DNA from: Monarcha castaneiventris obscurior
Taxonomy: Eukaryota; Chordata; Aves; Passeriformes; Monarchidae
Reading direction: 5' to 3'
Assembly: GCA_026261815.1 (NCBI GenBank)
Contig: JAMPIT010000856.1
Location: 13,174,001-13,238,000 of the forward strand
DNA: 64,000 bases
In this document: one piece after another, positions 1 to 15,100 of the stretch
How positions within the stretch are numbered: the stretch's first letter is position 1
Layout: every line of letters begins with the position of its first letter
Made by a program: the position numbers and the translations under genes
The notes under the pieces: generated by a model
Told to the model about the DNA's origin: nothing
What the model saw: the letters and a program-made list of their open reading frames with translations, nothing else
Databases searched by the model: none

Positions 1-3000
1 AGAGGATTTAACTCATGATGATGAAACAGGGCCAGAACACTGCACTGCACGAAGTAGAGATCAAATACATTTGCCCTCAAAAGGAGCATAAGAAATTGTG
101 AGCTTCAATGCCTTGGCGAGCTGAGAATGAACAGCCTGAGGCAATACATGTCCAGAGAGCAGCAAATACAGCAAAACAGTAGCTAAGTACCTCATTCTGC
201 AGTCTAAGTCAGACCAGCTCCTCATGAGATTTTCCTACACCTAAAAAAGAGAGAGGAAATTTCTTTTAAAGGAAATGTGATCAAATCTCTGCTCTAAATT
301 CGCTGTACAGTTGCATATCAGATGCCTTCCCACAGCTGAGAGTCTCCATTTGTCACTGAAGCTTTGCCTTCTTTGAAAAACTTCTTGTACTTTTGCCCTA
401 ATCACACTTCCCGTGATACAAACTGCTCAAATACTCATTTACTTCCGTGGGACAATAATCTTTAAGGTGCCATTATCAAATTTCTATCTGGAGATGCTAT
501 TTAATGGAGAGTGATATTATATGACCATGCATTCAGGAAAGGAAGGCGGCTGACTGGAATTTCATCCACGTTAAAACAGAGACAATTCAGGAAAGAAACT
601 GTAGACAGTGGTTTAGCAATAGATTTATTCACATTTAAAAAAGGAAAACCATGTAAAAGCTAAAGACTGGTATGGCTTGGTTTCTTTGACTCCCACAAAA
701 TATTCTCCAACACAGCACATTTCTCTTACACCATTTCACTTCATCTAAAGGATAATCACCATTTCAGCAGAGAAACCTATCACTGGATCTATACACTTCA
801 CTTTGAACTCTACTCTCAACAGGATGCTGACAGACAATAAAACCTATTTTCTAGTCCTCAACTGGAAGTTACTTCTGAAAAGAGGAGTCATACAAATTGA
901 CTACTTTGGGAAAATAATTCTGTTTTCACCCTTTATTAAAATGTGCAGTGCCCAGAGTGTTACTGTGACACCCTGCAGACCCATCACACCATGTTACCTG
1001 AATGCACTGTAAGTTCAGTGTTAACGGTAGTTATTTCTGCTGCTGACCATCTCTCAGACCTAGGCAAAGCAAATGCACTGCAGCAGTTGCCAAGAAAATC
1101 CAGGGTTAACTCAATATTTGCTCCTAAGATTTCACTTTGTGGTTTCCTGATAGGCATTACCTTTTCCACTGTTAAAAAAAGCAGTGTCTGTCTGCTAAGT
1201 GATCACTGGAACCTTATACTGGGATTTTCAAAGGAATTATGAAATATAGCTAATTTATACATTAGTTTTGTGCCTAAGATATACTTACCTGAACCTTATA
1301 CATTCAGGAGGCCAAACTGGACGGGCAAAGGACTCCTGAAGGAATCTAAGCCAGTGCTTTCGACTTTATGGTTAGAAATGGGAGATGGGGTGGGGGGAAA
1401 GGACACATTTTGAATTCACTTCCTATGGTAATTTGTGTGGATTTATGTAATAATTATAATTTGGGTAAGATAAATTCACAAATGTTATCCTAGTAAGAAA
1501 ACACATATTCATAATTCAGATATTTTAAACAGTTATCTATTAGTTGTCAAGAACTGAGAAACTCCTAAACATCTGCGCTGAGCTTGTACAAAATACCACA
1601 AATTGCAAAGGATTCCCTGAATATTCATTTCGTCTGTTTGTGTTTGATTTGCAGCATATAATGTTTTATGCTAGTAATTATATAAAATCAACACTTAGGA
1701 GCCCAGATAAAGGCCTTCACAGACAGAGCCTAGCAGAGAGCATAGTACTGTGTAACAATGCAATCCATTTAAAAGCAAGAAAAAAAATACTGGCATAATT
1801 TCAAAAATGTAAAGCACTCAGTAGAGCTGGAAGAAGCATTTATTATTTATACTCTGGAGGCTTTTCATTCACATTTACCAACATGTTTACCATTTGGAAT
1901 GAAGATAAATTAGCAAGACAACAGCCAAAGACAATATTTTTTTCCCCACAATAAATATCAAATCCAGTAACATTCAGGTGAACCACTCACATCCTTCCTC
2001 CCAAGTGACTGACAGAGATGTGAGAGGCTTAGTAAGATAGGCCTGGATCAAAGTGGTAGATGCTGTGTCACAGAGTTTCTGGATTTGGATACATATCTGA
2101 GTTAATGCTAGAAATACATTTAGGCTTGCCACGGCAGGTTGGTGCCATGAATAATGTATTACATCCTACAACAGAGAACCCACCATAGAGGCTTTTATAT
2201 CTATTCATTTAATGGCTGGTCCAACATACAGAGCATGAATTTTTCACACAAAAACCTGTCTGGGGTTTTTGGGCTGTGGGTACATGACAAGTGACTGTTC
2301 AGGGCATCATCCTGTCTAAGCCAACGGTATAAAAAGTTAACAAACTTGCAGGAAACCACACAGTCACTTTAAAATCTGCCTGCATAATTTGTGTTGTGTT
2401 ACGCTTTTATCAGACACAGCAGTAAAATACCTGTACTGTAATTATGGATGGACTCAGATGCACAGGAGAAAAACATTTCAAGTCACTGTTGAGAACCATT
2501 CAACTCTCTGCCAGTGGAGAAAGCTGCTGAAAGCATTTGTCATCTCAACTAGCCAGACTTCACCTTATTTCACACTGTAAAAATTATTATTATTATATCT
2601 TTGTGAAAAAACTGTGCCTCAAAACTTAGTACTAGTTGCTATGGTACAAAACCAAAAGCTATCCATTTGCAGAGGAAGATTTCTTCAATACTGGATATGG
2701 AGCAGAGCTGGGAAAAGTATTCCTAAAACCTGCAACCCCTCTATGGTACTTCTGACACTACTGCAAGTTACAACAAATCTTCTTGTCAGGGGACAAAAGG
2801 TTCAGGACTGGAATTGCTGCAGGATCATGGGCTGTCACTGCAATTTAAAGCTTCCTTCTGTCCTCTCTCAGGAGTGAGGAGCAGAGGTCACAGCTCAGCC
2901 TCTGAGGGTCCCACTGCAGCCGTGCTCAACCCTGCCACGACAATACCTGCTGAGCTTTTGGATCTGTGGAGAATATTTCTCACCAGTGAAGGGAAGTGGA

Positions 3001-6000
3001 TGATTTTCCAGCTCAAGGATTTTTTTACTCATCTTTGGGAAAGAATAGGTGTCTGACACGTGCTGGGAGGTCTGTGCCTCTGCCTGTTTCACACTTCAGC
3101 TTCAACCACTGTTGACAATCCAGAAGCCCAAGTATTTATTTAATGCCACGTTTCTCCCCCTTCTTCCCCAGATTTTGTTTTCATTCCCCACAAAAAGGCA
3201 CCCTGGCAGTTAAGGTTATGGGCAACATAAACCTCCAACATTAGTATCAAAATTGTGTAAATCTACTAATATTCAAATCTACTCACAAGGGGAAGCAGCA
3301 GCTCTGAGAGCCCAGTTGGACACGTGTGCTTTGCTTCATGGCAGGAAAGCCACAACGTTGTTATGGCACCTCCAAGGGAACAGCAAGTTCTGAGTCCTAA
3401 AGCAAACCCCCACCAATAATCCTTGCTGGGTGAAACTTACTGATGTCAAACCTAATTCAATTCTCTTTCCTCCTGCAGAATGCCAACAGGAGACAGATAG
3501 CATCTTAGGTCTCAAGGTACCATTTTTTCATGTTTATTCAATTTCAGAAAAATTATATACTTCCTCTAAAACAAATTGTTTTGTCAATATTTCAAACGGG
3601 TAAATAGCGTGAGTCATACTGCTCTGAGTCATCCACTTGGATATTGATTTCAGAGAAAATCATACAATATCTGATTAAAGATTATTAATTACTCTTAGAG
3701 GCTTAATTCTTTTTTATAGTACTCAACAGCTTTTGGGAGAACATAAGTCTTGTCAGATCAAATACTCCCACTAACAGAGTGGCAGAAATTGTTAACAACA
3801 TATTTCTGAGCATGTTTCAAGCTTTGAACTCGATACCACACAAGTTGCTGATCCTAAGAGACGGGAATACCCAGAAGCTACAGGGTAACATCAAACTGGA
3901 AAATACTTTCTTGACACCACACTTCTTAGTAAGTCATTATCAATTACTTAGGGTGAAAAGCTACCTAGAGACTGATTCTCAGCCTGTGACATGAGGTATT
4001 CTTTTAATACAAATATACAATTAAAGCTGGTGATGTTTCCAAAAGGATAAGGATGGATAGAATGGAAAGAAGTGAACAATACCTATAAAGTTTGATTGGT
4101 AAAATGAACTCAAAGGGTTCTTCTAAACAGCCAAATACAAGGTTTGTGATGTCAAAATTAAACATTGAAATCTCTCACTGAAGCACCTAAAGAATTGTCA
4201 ACAGTAACTATCTCAATATGAGCTACCAATTCACAAGTTGAACCAATAACTGAAATTTATTATCTGTGGTTTGCAGAGAAGTGCATTAGATGGTCATTAT
4301 TCTAAATGTTACTGCTTGTAAAATCTATGAGTAACAAGTGCTGCAGAAATCATTTGTGTTGCGCTTTCCACATGTAATCTTATAATAAATTACATCAATC
4401 ATAATGCTGCTGGCTGCCATTATTGACAGATTTGTAAATTGGAGTTTGTTCTTTGATGTTTCTGCAATTCTAACTTTGATACCTGAAGGATATCAGGAAA
4501 AAAAATCTATATTAGACAACTATGGACTTGTCAAATTTCTCACACTTGATTTAAAACAAAGCCTCAATGAGTTTGATCAATGATGTTCTATGCTGATCCT
4601 GGACACAATTATTAACAACATCACTAGCATCTATATAAATAAACTTTCACTATCTCCCAAGTCAAATTACAAACCTGTAATAATTGGAACTTAGAGAAGC
4701 CAACCCAATGTCAGCTTGCTGCACTTTATTTTATGGCTTCACAGAGCTCATACATCACTTCTTTGTAAACACTCTGTTGGCCTTGATGCAGTGCAGCTTC
4801 TCACAGCAGAAAAACAAAAGCGTTTTTAATTATCACAATGAGAGGCATAAGTAAGGAAAAACAATGCTATCCATTAAACCTTTTCTAATTGATTTTTTAC
4901 ACAGTCTTTTTTAACCCAGTAAAGCACAAACTAAAAGCTAAGTAAAACTATTAACATTATTCAATTCTAAGTTTACCAAAGAAGAAAATGCTGCAGAATT
5001 TGTATCAAATTAAAGAAAGCATGTACAGCTATTTTCTGGTACATTATGCCATAGATAGAAAGAAACATGGATTAAAAGACCAAGCTCTGCAATTTGCAAT
5101 CTTAAAACAGAGATGGATTGAAGAATTAGAAAAAAAAAACCAAAAAACCAACCGCTTTCAAACCTTGAAGACTGTGGCTTGGGAGCATCTTTGTGGTAGT
5201 GTTTGATATTATAGCAGATATTTGGAACAAAATTGGTCTGTTCTTTTTCCTGGAAACAGGATACAATGTGCAGTAAAAATGTTTAAAAAGCAGATGAGAG
5301 TATTCTCAGTTTCCATTTTAGGAAAAAAGATAAAGTGATTTGTTTGCCTCTGATGGCATCTCCACTTTTTCTAATTCTATTAACTGAGCTCTGCCAGAAA
5401 TTATATTCTCAGAAACTCACTTATGAGGTGTAAACATTTGTCTTTGCAATAATTCAGCAAACACAGCATGCCAGGTATATTCAAAGCAATTCTTTTCTCT
5501 GTGACTGGATTATAATGGCTAATTTTGTTAAGAACTGATGCCCAAAATAGTGGCATTATCACAGTCAGATGACAAAGCACAGGGCAGAGTGAAGGGAGAG
5601 GACACTCAGGGAGGCTCAGTGCCCTCTGCAGAGCTCAGAAACAGAAATAATAATTGAGTAATGCTTTCTTGGACACACCAAAATGTGTTTCCCAACTGCT
5701 GGAATCACTGAAGTTTTGCAGCATGTTTCACACACCCACCTCTGGTGGAGGATATTTAAAAAGCACTTCTCTAATAAGTTCTAAAAATAAATGGCATGGA
5801 GTCTAAAATTGCAGCAAAAGATTTTAAGGAAAGGGTACTACAGTACACATCACATGGTATCAACAAGAAATGTTTAAACCCATTGAATTCCAGAGAATAC
5901 TGAAGCATTTCTTTCATTTGAGTAGTTTAAATGAACACGTAAAGGGCATGTAAAAAGCATATTGGCGGGTATATTTAAAGAGATTCCTGTTTAAATAAAG

Positions 6001-7167
6001 GAAATGATCTTCAACTCCAAATAAATGCAACCAAATACAAACCAAGTTTTAAAAGTCTACTCTAAAATTATTAAGGAACAATTTTATTCCTAAAAACAAT
6101 GACCCTAAGAATTTATTATTTTTTTTAAATCCAAAATCCTATAAATATGTTATGGTCTGGTGATTAGTTCTGTTGATAATGAAACTTAACCTGTGAAAAT
6201 AGTAATCTCATTAACTAAAAAAGGGTGGGGGGGAGGAAAAACTGTGTGGCATTAATCTTATGCAGAGATTCTAAATTATACATTTTATTATCCTACAGAG
6301 ATTTATACTCCCATTATCTCTTACACCCACATAAGACAAAGCAAGTGTAAATCTGTCTTTCTCTGTGCAGGGAATTTCTTAATGCTGTATTAGAGAGATA
6401 ATTATTCTACCCCCACGTCTCATAACACTGTTTTTTTAACAACCAGAAGCACTCTGAGTTAATATGAAGACAGATGTTTTGACTGAGAGCAACTGTGGAT
6501 ATGCACTGAAACTAAAAATTAAAACCCTGTATGAATAAATATTGAAATGTACATTAATCCTTATTCTAAGGGTGATCTTCCACCACCAAGTAAGATGCTT
6601 GGCCAGGATTGTCTCTAAATATTTGCAGCAGCCAAAGGAATTACTTTTTTATACAGCTTTCATGGGTTAATTTACTCAAATTGCAAACCACCCAATTTCT
6701 CCTTCTGCTAATTGTACATAGGGTAGGGCTATTGCAACTGTGCCAATTCACACTCATATAAACAACAGAACTACAGGCTGGGTGCATCTAAATTGACACA
6801 CAGTTTTTAACAATACAAATGGTCTGAGAAAAAAAATTTCCAAATATGTCAAACTTGTATTTGATGTATTTTCCCATATCATCCGCCAACAAGACACACA
6901 TCATTAATTCAGCTGTGATGGGATTCTGAATGAAAAGTTACCTTCCAGCCATTTGCACGTGGTAACCACTCCCTCAAACTATTAACAAATTTCATGATGC
7001 TCCCTGAAGAACAAGGTGGTGTCTGGGTTAGTTTCAGTCACGATTTTTGGGTCGCTATAAATTAAATTCATGCTGTGACTTAGAGATAGGGGTAAGCCAG
7101 TTTAACCACTGAAAAGTACTCTGAAGAACTCCTAAAAATTCTTCATTGGTATTTCTAGAACCAAACA
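1..7167. other. Intergenic, no gene recognised
   Basis: AT-rich non-coding DNA. The open frames here are under 100 codons, overlap on both strands, have no recognisable domain and lack splice-linked partners, so I treat them as chance. A short (ATT)n microsatellite lies near 2584-2597. The stretch around 4260-4450 is rich in homeodomain-like and PBX-like words and is listed separately as a weak regulatory candidate. I see nothing else. Confidence 0.7.
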
Positions 7168-7245
7168 GGATGGTTTGGGTTGAAGAGGCTTTAAAGACCA
7201 CGTAGTTCCAAGCCCCCTGCCATGAGCAGGGACCTTCCACTCAAA
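7168..7245 (-). mobile_element. CR1 LINE 3'-end fragment, minus orientation
   Basis: The plus strand reads as the reverse complement of a CR1 3' UTR. The diagnostic order GGATGGTTTGGGTTGAAG, then a degraded TTAAAGACCACGTAGTTCCA, then CCCCCTGCCATGAGCAGGGA is visible. Only about 80 bases remain, so the copy is heavily 5'-truncated, as is usual for CR1. It has diverged and has no coding capacity. CR1 is the dominant LINE family of birds and other reptiles, which supports the taxonomic call. The outer boundaries are approximate. Confidence 0.8.
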
Positions 7246-10200
7246 GGAATTTGTTTGTTGTGTAACACTTGTAGAGTTTGCAGATGGCACAGTGGCTGAG
7301 ATGCATTTCTTGGGGCTGGGCTGTTACATGGCTGCATTTGAACATCACTGGGTTTGTAGGAACTCACATTGCCATGCAAGACAGCAGAGTTTAAGGAATT
7401 GCAAACCCGTGTACCTGAGGCAGCAGGAGCACACCCTCGAGAATACTCTCACCTTGGTGCTTGGAAAGGTTTGCATACAAAACAGGGCTCCTCAAATGCA
7501 AACATAAATCTGGCTTCTCGAGCAAAAATTGTAATTCACAGACTGATTTTTCATTGAAGCTGAGATGCAGCCCCATAGAGCTGGGAGAAGAGGGGACACA
7601 TTCCCTCCTCTATCCACTCTTCCCTCAGCCACCTCAGCCCTGGGACAGTGAAGGGCAGCTTTAGGGATGCTCTACATTACACCAGCCTTTCTTCCAGCTC
7701 ACAGTCACCCATGTCCAACAAAACTCTCACCAGCTGCTGCTCAGTAACCCTGCCTTGCTCTAGTCCTGTGTCTCCCCAGGATAACCTTCCTCAGGCAAAC
7801 CCTCTGGTCAGCCCAGCTTGCAACTTGCTCTGATCCCACAGAGTCACTTGAAGCAGTAAGGAAACAAAAACTATAGAAATGCCTCTTGGTATTTTGCATG
7901 TCTTGAAGCGGTTGCTGATCCTGGTCTGGTTAACATAAATCCAGAAGAGCTTTGCTGAGGACAGGGATGCAGATCAGGGAACCTGATTTTGCTGCTCTGC
8001 CCAATATTAAGCACAGCTGGGTTTTAAATTAACAAAGAAAATACCACCACTGTGCCAAAAAACTTCATCTCCTATAAATCAGCATCGCTCTGCTGAAGTC
8101 AACTGAGTTATAACAATTTACATCAACTGCAGATTTCCTCCCATATGTGATGAAGAGTGTTCTGTTTGCTCCCCTGGGTCTCAGCTCAGGCTCTGTATGA
8201 ATACAAACAGAGGTTTTTCCCCTAAATGAGTACCAACACATTTTCTCCTGAGTCACATATCCTTAGCTTCTACACACTGCACATTGCCAAGATGACTAAA
8301 ACACCTTTAAAAAGTATTTAAATGTTTTCTTCAATAAAAAACATCAATGACATGATTTTCTTACACAGTTAGAAAACTCGCCTCGTTTTATTGCTGTTTA
8401 TTGCACCAGAATGTTAAAAATGAAATCTGCTGTAGAGAACAGGGCTCAGGAAAATATACAGCACTGAATAAAATGGAAAGGAAACTTTGGGACAGAGCAA
8501 CCAACACCCCTGAAAAGGCCACACAAAATGATGTGGTATGACAGATTTAGCCAGGAATTACAAGGAGCAGGATACCAATAAAATTAGGATGATAAAAATT
8601 ATCATTATTAGCTGTAATCTTGGAACCAAAGTTATTCTTACACCAATTTTATGGATTGAAATTTATATGCAAATACTTGGATTTCAGAAGGAAAAACAGA
8701 GTAGGATGTCCTCCACTAACAAGCAGGACACACCACATCAGAGTCCTGAAGTTGAAAATCTGTTTCAAAGAAAGCAAAGGTCACATCTGGATGTCAGTAA
8801 AAATCACATTATTACATTTTTATAGAAAAATGTAACATTAGTATTTTCAAGTATATGCAATACATAATTGCCATTTTCAGGGAAGGGTATACATTTTAAC
8901 AAGTCCAGATCCTCTGTGTATATTATTGCATTGTGTCATGAATAAAAAAACCCAGCTCCTAAGCAAAGGCACCTATTCCATTTCAGATAATGCTCCCACA
9001 GTCTGTCTTGAAAAGTGTTATTGACTTCTAAAGTCAGGCATGCACGAGTTAGAAAGCATCAGAATTAGATCTGTTTGTGTTTATTCCATTTAGCAAATCC
9101 AAATATGCTGGAACCCTGGGCTCTTACCTTGTCTGTCACACGATCTCTAATTTTAGTGCACAGCAGAAAGTTAGGTTTGCTGCAGTTATACGAAGGGCGT
9201 CCTTTTAATACACAAAATGTTTTATTCTTAAAGGCTTATTTCTGCTGCACAGAAGCCATTACCAAAATGTCAGTCAAATCCAGTGGGATGATGATTAGTC
9301 ATATTAAATCCTGCTTGAAATTCTACTACAGATCTTTGAGGCTTACTAACACTGCTTACAACAGCACAGGGGTTGGTGTAGAGGGACGAGCTTCCCTTAT
9401 TCCTAGGAAAGCCATCTGCAAGCCCCTGATGTGTGGGACTGCCCAGGTCTCAGTGACACACCTAAAGAGCCTCAGCAGACCTGCAGAGGAGCTGGCTCAA
9501 ATAAAAGAGGTTACCAGCTCCACCAGAGACGGCAAAATGTTTTGTCTAAAGATTTTCAACCATCTCTAACCAGCAATGCACCCATCAGAAAGCTGAAATA
9601 TAAATTCAGGCTTTGTTAATGTCAGAGCAAGAGCAGCGTGGTCTGGAGGAAACAGGCCTGGGGAAATTAAAATTTATATGATGGCAGTTCTAGGAATTCA
9701 CCCAAGAGTAAGATACCATTCACAGAAATAAACAGAGCAGTTTCATATATAGTCAAGAAATAAAAGAAAAATAATTTACTTTTTTCCTCCCTTTTTTAAT
9801 AACTTATACCTGAATAAGAACTTCACTTGAGGTAAAGCTAATGACATTTCTCTAATTTTGTATTTGATGCAATTTCTATTCATATAAACAGATTATGAGA
9901 TATATTGCAGCAGGAGGATCTTTCTCTTTAAAAGAAGAACATTAGGAATTGTAATGTAGAAAATTTGGGTAAAGTACCTTCATTTTTGTATATAAAAATA
10001 CAGAATAACTCAATTAAAAAGGAACAAACATTGGAATTATAGTGGCATCAACTAGAAAAAAAAATAGAACCAGAAAGCAGATTACTGCTCAACATTCAAT
10101 ATTCAGTGCTTTGTTTCAAGAAATCTGTGACAGCATTTTCTGTTTTAAAACAAGAACTGTACTCTCATTACTCCTGAAGTAAACAAGACCTCAGCAATAA

Positions 10201-10890
10201 ACCCATTCTGAATGTTGGGGAAGCCTTGACTCTGCCTAGAGCCACTGCAGTTACCTCACTTGTCCTACATTTACCAAAAACTACACAGTCTAGATCATCG
10301 TTTCAGCTCCATGATTACAAATTCAAATCCTGCACACAGTCTCTTCATGGCAAGGCAGACACAGAAAACTTCACACTTGCTGCAATTGCTTATCACCCAG
10401 GAAATCAGGTTTGCAATTCAGAACCAAAAAAATACTAGTTTTTGTAGAAATTGGGAGGAGATAAAGTCAGAAACATTCTGTGTGGATTTGGAAGAGATTA
10501 TGGGATCATTTGCTTGGGTGAACTGACATGTTAAGCATCTTATATCAGGACTATTTATGCTGTGCTCTTTTTTGCTTCAGAGTACAAATACAGATGCTGC
10601 TTTCAACTTGTAAAGTCTAGAGCTGCAGACTGTTTTTGACACAGAAACACCAAACTGGAGCACTCTCTAACTCATATTTCTTAATTTTCTGTTCCCAGCA
10701 TGAAGCCCATTTCCTCCTCAGAATTTTGCATGAAGTGGATTTGGACTGGAGGCCAAAGTCGTGAGAGCTGGTGGCAGTTAAGTCATCTTGTTGCACTTGT
10801 TAAAAATAGGGTTGAAGGATATCTGTTCTCACAACCATCAGTTGTCATTGTCACATAACACTTTTCACAATGTGAAGGTGCTCACATGCT

Positions 10891-10920
10891 TACTGTATTG
10901 TAAAGCTTTATTAATTCAAG
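10891..10920 (+). repeat. 30-bp direct repeat, copy 1
   Basis: This 30-base word starts TACTGTATTGTAAAGCTTTA. It recurs at 12114-12143 in the same orientation with a single T/G difference. Flanking sequence does not align by eye, so the pair is either a remnant of an old dispersed repeat or a small duplication. Family unknown. Confidence 0.75.
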
Positions 10921-12113
10921 AATCAGGCAACACTTCTCTTTTAATAAGTACAGAATCCAGACACCTTAATTTCTTCTATAGAAGGATGAAAAAAATCTAA
11001 AAAGCACTAAAAAGCAATTTTATTCCCTTTTAAAAGTGCTTTCAAAGAGAGTGTTAACAGCTGATTTATTTTATTCCTCCTACATTCGTCTGTTTGTCTT
11101 CATCATTTCACTCTGAGGAAAAGCTGTTCCACTGTTTTAACTTGTGGGCTGTTATTTTTTTTAGGCTGACTCGCGTTGTCACATCCAGTTCCTCTGCAAA
11201 TCACTCCATAAGGCCCTGCACCTTTCTTGAGTTTTACTTCTCCTACTGTAATCTGTAAAGTCTGCACCAGAACAAAGATTCCACTCACTTAAACTGTTGT
11301 GCCATATGTCAGTGATGTGGTTCCAAAATGCTTTTTAAGCTTTGCATTCTAGATAAATGCTCTCACACACGTTTATCACAGCAGCAGCTGCTTCAAGAAT
11401 CTGTGTTGTGTTGGGCACCTGGAGGGATCCAGCCCCAGACAGAAGTGCCAGTGACACACGTGAATTTCCCACTCACTTGATGTGGAATTCACTGTCACTT
11501 CTACCACCCATCAGCAGGTGAGATGAGCGGTTTCTAAACATCCATTTCCAAATGCCTTCCTACCTTCTGCTACATGGGATTGCCTCCATGAGGGAGCACT
11601 GCTGGCCTTCCACCAGGCAAAAATAAAAACCAAAACCAAAGCAGAGTTCAGGAGAGCCATTTTGCCTGGAAATGGAAGCAATTAAGTTGGATGGCAAAGC
11701 CCACAGCAGCCATTCAGTTATGAGAATATCTTTTCAGTGAAACACTGAAATCGAGTTAAACAAAAAAAACCTGATTTTTGTAGGTTTTACAAGTGCACTG
11801 GTATGGCTGTGAAGATCACCATACTTAAAATGCAGCTTTTATGGTGTTATTCCATTTGATTCAGGTCTGCTTTTCAAATTAGACAGTGTTGCCTATGTGG
11901 CCTTTTATCCCAAATATGTTGATGACTTTACCACCTCTAAGCCTTAAAAAAAGCTGTTTTCTAACTGGGGTGGAAGACATCATCAGGAATTAACAATTTG
12001 GATTCACTTTCTTGCTCTAACAGAAAAATGATGCTATATTCAAGTTGTATGACTTCTCTTTGCCTTTGTTTGCAGACTGTGAAAAACAAGAAGTTTCTGC
12101 ACTTACTGCATGG

Positions 12114-12143
12114 TACTGTATTGTAAAGCTTTATGAATTCAAG
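12114..12143 (+). repeat. 30-bp direct repeat, copy 2
   Basis: Same word as 10891-10920, differing at one base: position 22 is G here and T in the first copy. The copies lie about 1.2 kb apart. No open frame or known element is visible around either copy. Confidence 0.75.
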
Positions 12144-15100
12144 CCTTGTTTTCTCATTCCTTACAGCATCGTTTCTACCACTAGTGCCATTAATTCAAGT
12201 AAAAATTCTCTGGAGGACACCTATTGCTTTGTGTGCAGGACAGAGAAAAATTTCATTAAGAAACAACACTTTCTTCCCCTTCCCCACCTGCCTTCAAAGC
12301 CTTTTTCTAATTAAAAGTACATTAGCTCCTTGAAAGCAACAGAAATAAAACTACTTTCTCTATAAGTTGTGTTTTTTACCTGCCCTGCTTAAGAAGACCC
12401 ACCTTACAACTAAACCACTTGGAACCCTGGCAGCAGAAACAGGAATTTTCCCTTCTGCACTATCCCTACAAACATATACAGGTTCCCTTTGCTTTTTGCT
12501 TTAGCCTGAGGCTTCCAGTATGTAGAAACCTGCTGTCTAAAATGAAACTTATACATTTAATAAGAATTCAAGGCTGTCTGAAGAGAATTGGCTCTTTTAT
12601 TAACTACATAAGTCTGAAACTCAGTTAGACACTGTTCAGAGTTCTGTAAATATAAGTCTATATTTCACCATGGACATGTTCAGTGACTTAAAAGCAATAT
12701 AAACAAGGTAATTCCTAAAGGAGCGTGGCATCCTTTTCCCAGTGCAGTCATATCCATCCCCGTTACTGGCTACTTTACTTTACTATGCTTTATTTCTTAC
12801 AGTGTTCTAGAGGAAGTTTTTGTGTTGGGTTTTTGTTTTTTACAAGAAAAAAACTTGCAAAGAATAAGCAGCATGTGAATAGCAAAGATATTGTTCATGT
12901 TTCTATGCAATATAAAAAATTCAGTAACTGTGTGGACAATGTTGGTACAACAGAGTGTTTTGGTTAGGAAGAGAGTTACATTTCTCTGCTGCCTAAAAAT
13001 TCAAACTAAAAGAGACTGCAAAGGGAAAGAAAACCCTGCCCTGCCTATATTGTGGTGTTAAAAAGTCTCCAAAGCAGGATATCATGCACATGCCATATGT
13101 TGTAAAGCAGCCCTACCTTCATTTTATAAAAAAAGAAACAACACAAAAGAGAAACTTCTTAACCTTAATGTTTCAGGCAACTGCTGCCATTTGCAAACAC
13201 ATTTTGGGTGCAAAAGTTGAACAATTCTTATCTCTAAAATACAAGGTTCTCCTAAGAAACTCAGAAAAACATATTTTTTCTAGACACTGAGCTGGCAATA
13301 TTTCCCTACAGAACAGCTCTGAATCTGTCTGAATCTGAAAAAAAACCAAGCCAATTCCTTGACCCACAGCCAGACTGTGTGTGTGGAGAACCAACAGTGT
13401 TTCACCAGCTCTGTGCCAGGCTCTGGTCCTTCTGCAGCCTCCCTGGAGCTCATTCCTCCCTTCCCAGCCCCACTGATCCACTGCTGGCACTGCACAGCCA
13501 GAGCAGGGGTCAGGGCAGGGCTGTGGCCATCAGGAGTAGTTCTGGTTTCATTTGCAGAACTAAAACCTGGTGTTTGCAGAGTTAAACACTACAGGTGGCA
13601 AGGAGAGGAACTGAACTGGTCTGAACAGCCCCAGAATTATTTCCATGGAGTCTGAAGGCAAAAAAGAGCCAACATGAGCTCTATGCAGCAAATAGAAAGG
13701 GCATAAACAGGGACCACCCAAGATGGAAAACATTTGTAGCCATGAGATTCACGATGTTGAAGGACAAAGAGTAAAAGCTGCAAGAACAGAGGTTTCCTAC
13801 CGAATATGTGCAAATAACTGCAAAGCCCAGAGTGCCCTAAAGAGTGATATCAAAGGATTCAATTAAAGATAGAAGGGATTTACTGCTCCCACAGTTTTAC
13901 AACAGAGCCATCGAAGACAAAGTGTAAGGACTGAAATTGTAAAACATTTTAATGCTTCTGAAAACAGATAGTGAGGAAACGGGTTTTTTCCCCAGACAGC
14001 ATTAAAGCATGTAACAGTGAGCAGTCTATATTAATCCTCTGTGCTGCAAAGCAAGTTGGGCTTGGATTATTTGGGAGTGAATGATAGATTTAGCTGTACT
14101 GGTGAAACAAAGTACAAAAGCAAGGGATTTCATCAAAATTATGTGAAAAGGCAACCAATGTCATTTAAGATGACATCAAAACCTAACTTTAAAAACTGTT
14201 CCAAATTTTTTCAAATCTCCAGAGACAACCAAAAATAGAGACTGAAATTACTCACTACAAGGCTCTGGAACCATAACCAAAATTAACTGCAGTGACTAAG
14301 CATACTTCTCTTGCCAGTAATGAAAAAAAAAAAAGACATCCTTTTTCCATGATAATTTGACAGCAGTTGTTATTATTAACACAGAAATAAAGTGATCAAT
14401 GCTCTCTCTCTAAAATACAGAACTCTTCATATTAACAGGTGACAAGGTGAGTAATCCTACTGGAGCTCAATTACAAACCGGTTCTGAAAGGGAATATTTC
14501 ACACTGAATAAGAACTGCAAGGACGACACAAAGACTGCTGCAAAGTTCCAGAGAGCACAAGTCCTCTTCAAGACTTCTACACAGTGGGCAGGGATTGATA
14601 AAGCCATGGAGAAAGTGTCAGCAAAAATTCAACATGCAGCCAGCTATGCTATGGGTTAGCAGAGAATTCAGAAAGGACTTGTGGTCAAATCTGCAACTAT
14701 TTAGTCATAAGTGGTCCTAGTGCAGACTGCAGCCACAAGGAGCAGTTTTCATCAGAAGTTTCATGATAACACACAGGACTCTGAGTCTAGCAGTTGAGAT
14801 CCTGCTCTCACCATCTGCACCAGAGTTTCCCGTGCTTTCAGGAAAGCAGCAAAATTAACAAGGCTGAAAATGCTGATTTTCAGAGGATTTCCTGGTCTTG
14901 GTTTCAGTTTAGAGCTGTTCTTTCTAACAGAGGTTCAGAGATATGAATTCAGCCATCATTTTTGTTATGGAAAGTGAAAAATGATGCTCATTGTATTACC
15001 ATTTACTTGTAAGGATACACCCTGCTCATAGAATTTGACACTTTGGATCTTGCACACCTTTATGGGAAAAGCCTCCCAAGCTTGGTTAAATCCAACACAA

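Noticed and set aside
9075..9569. 164-codon plus-strand frame in the intergenic region
   Set aside because: Composition and lack of domains fit a chance frame, with no promoter or splice evidence.
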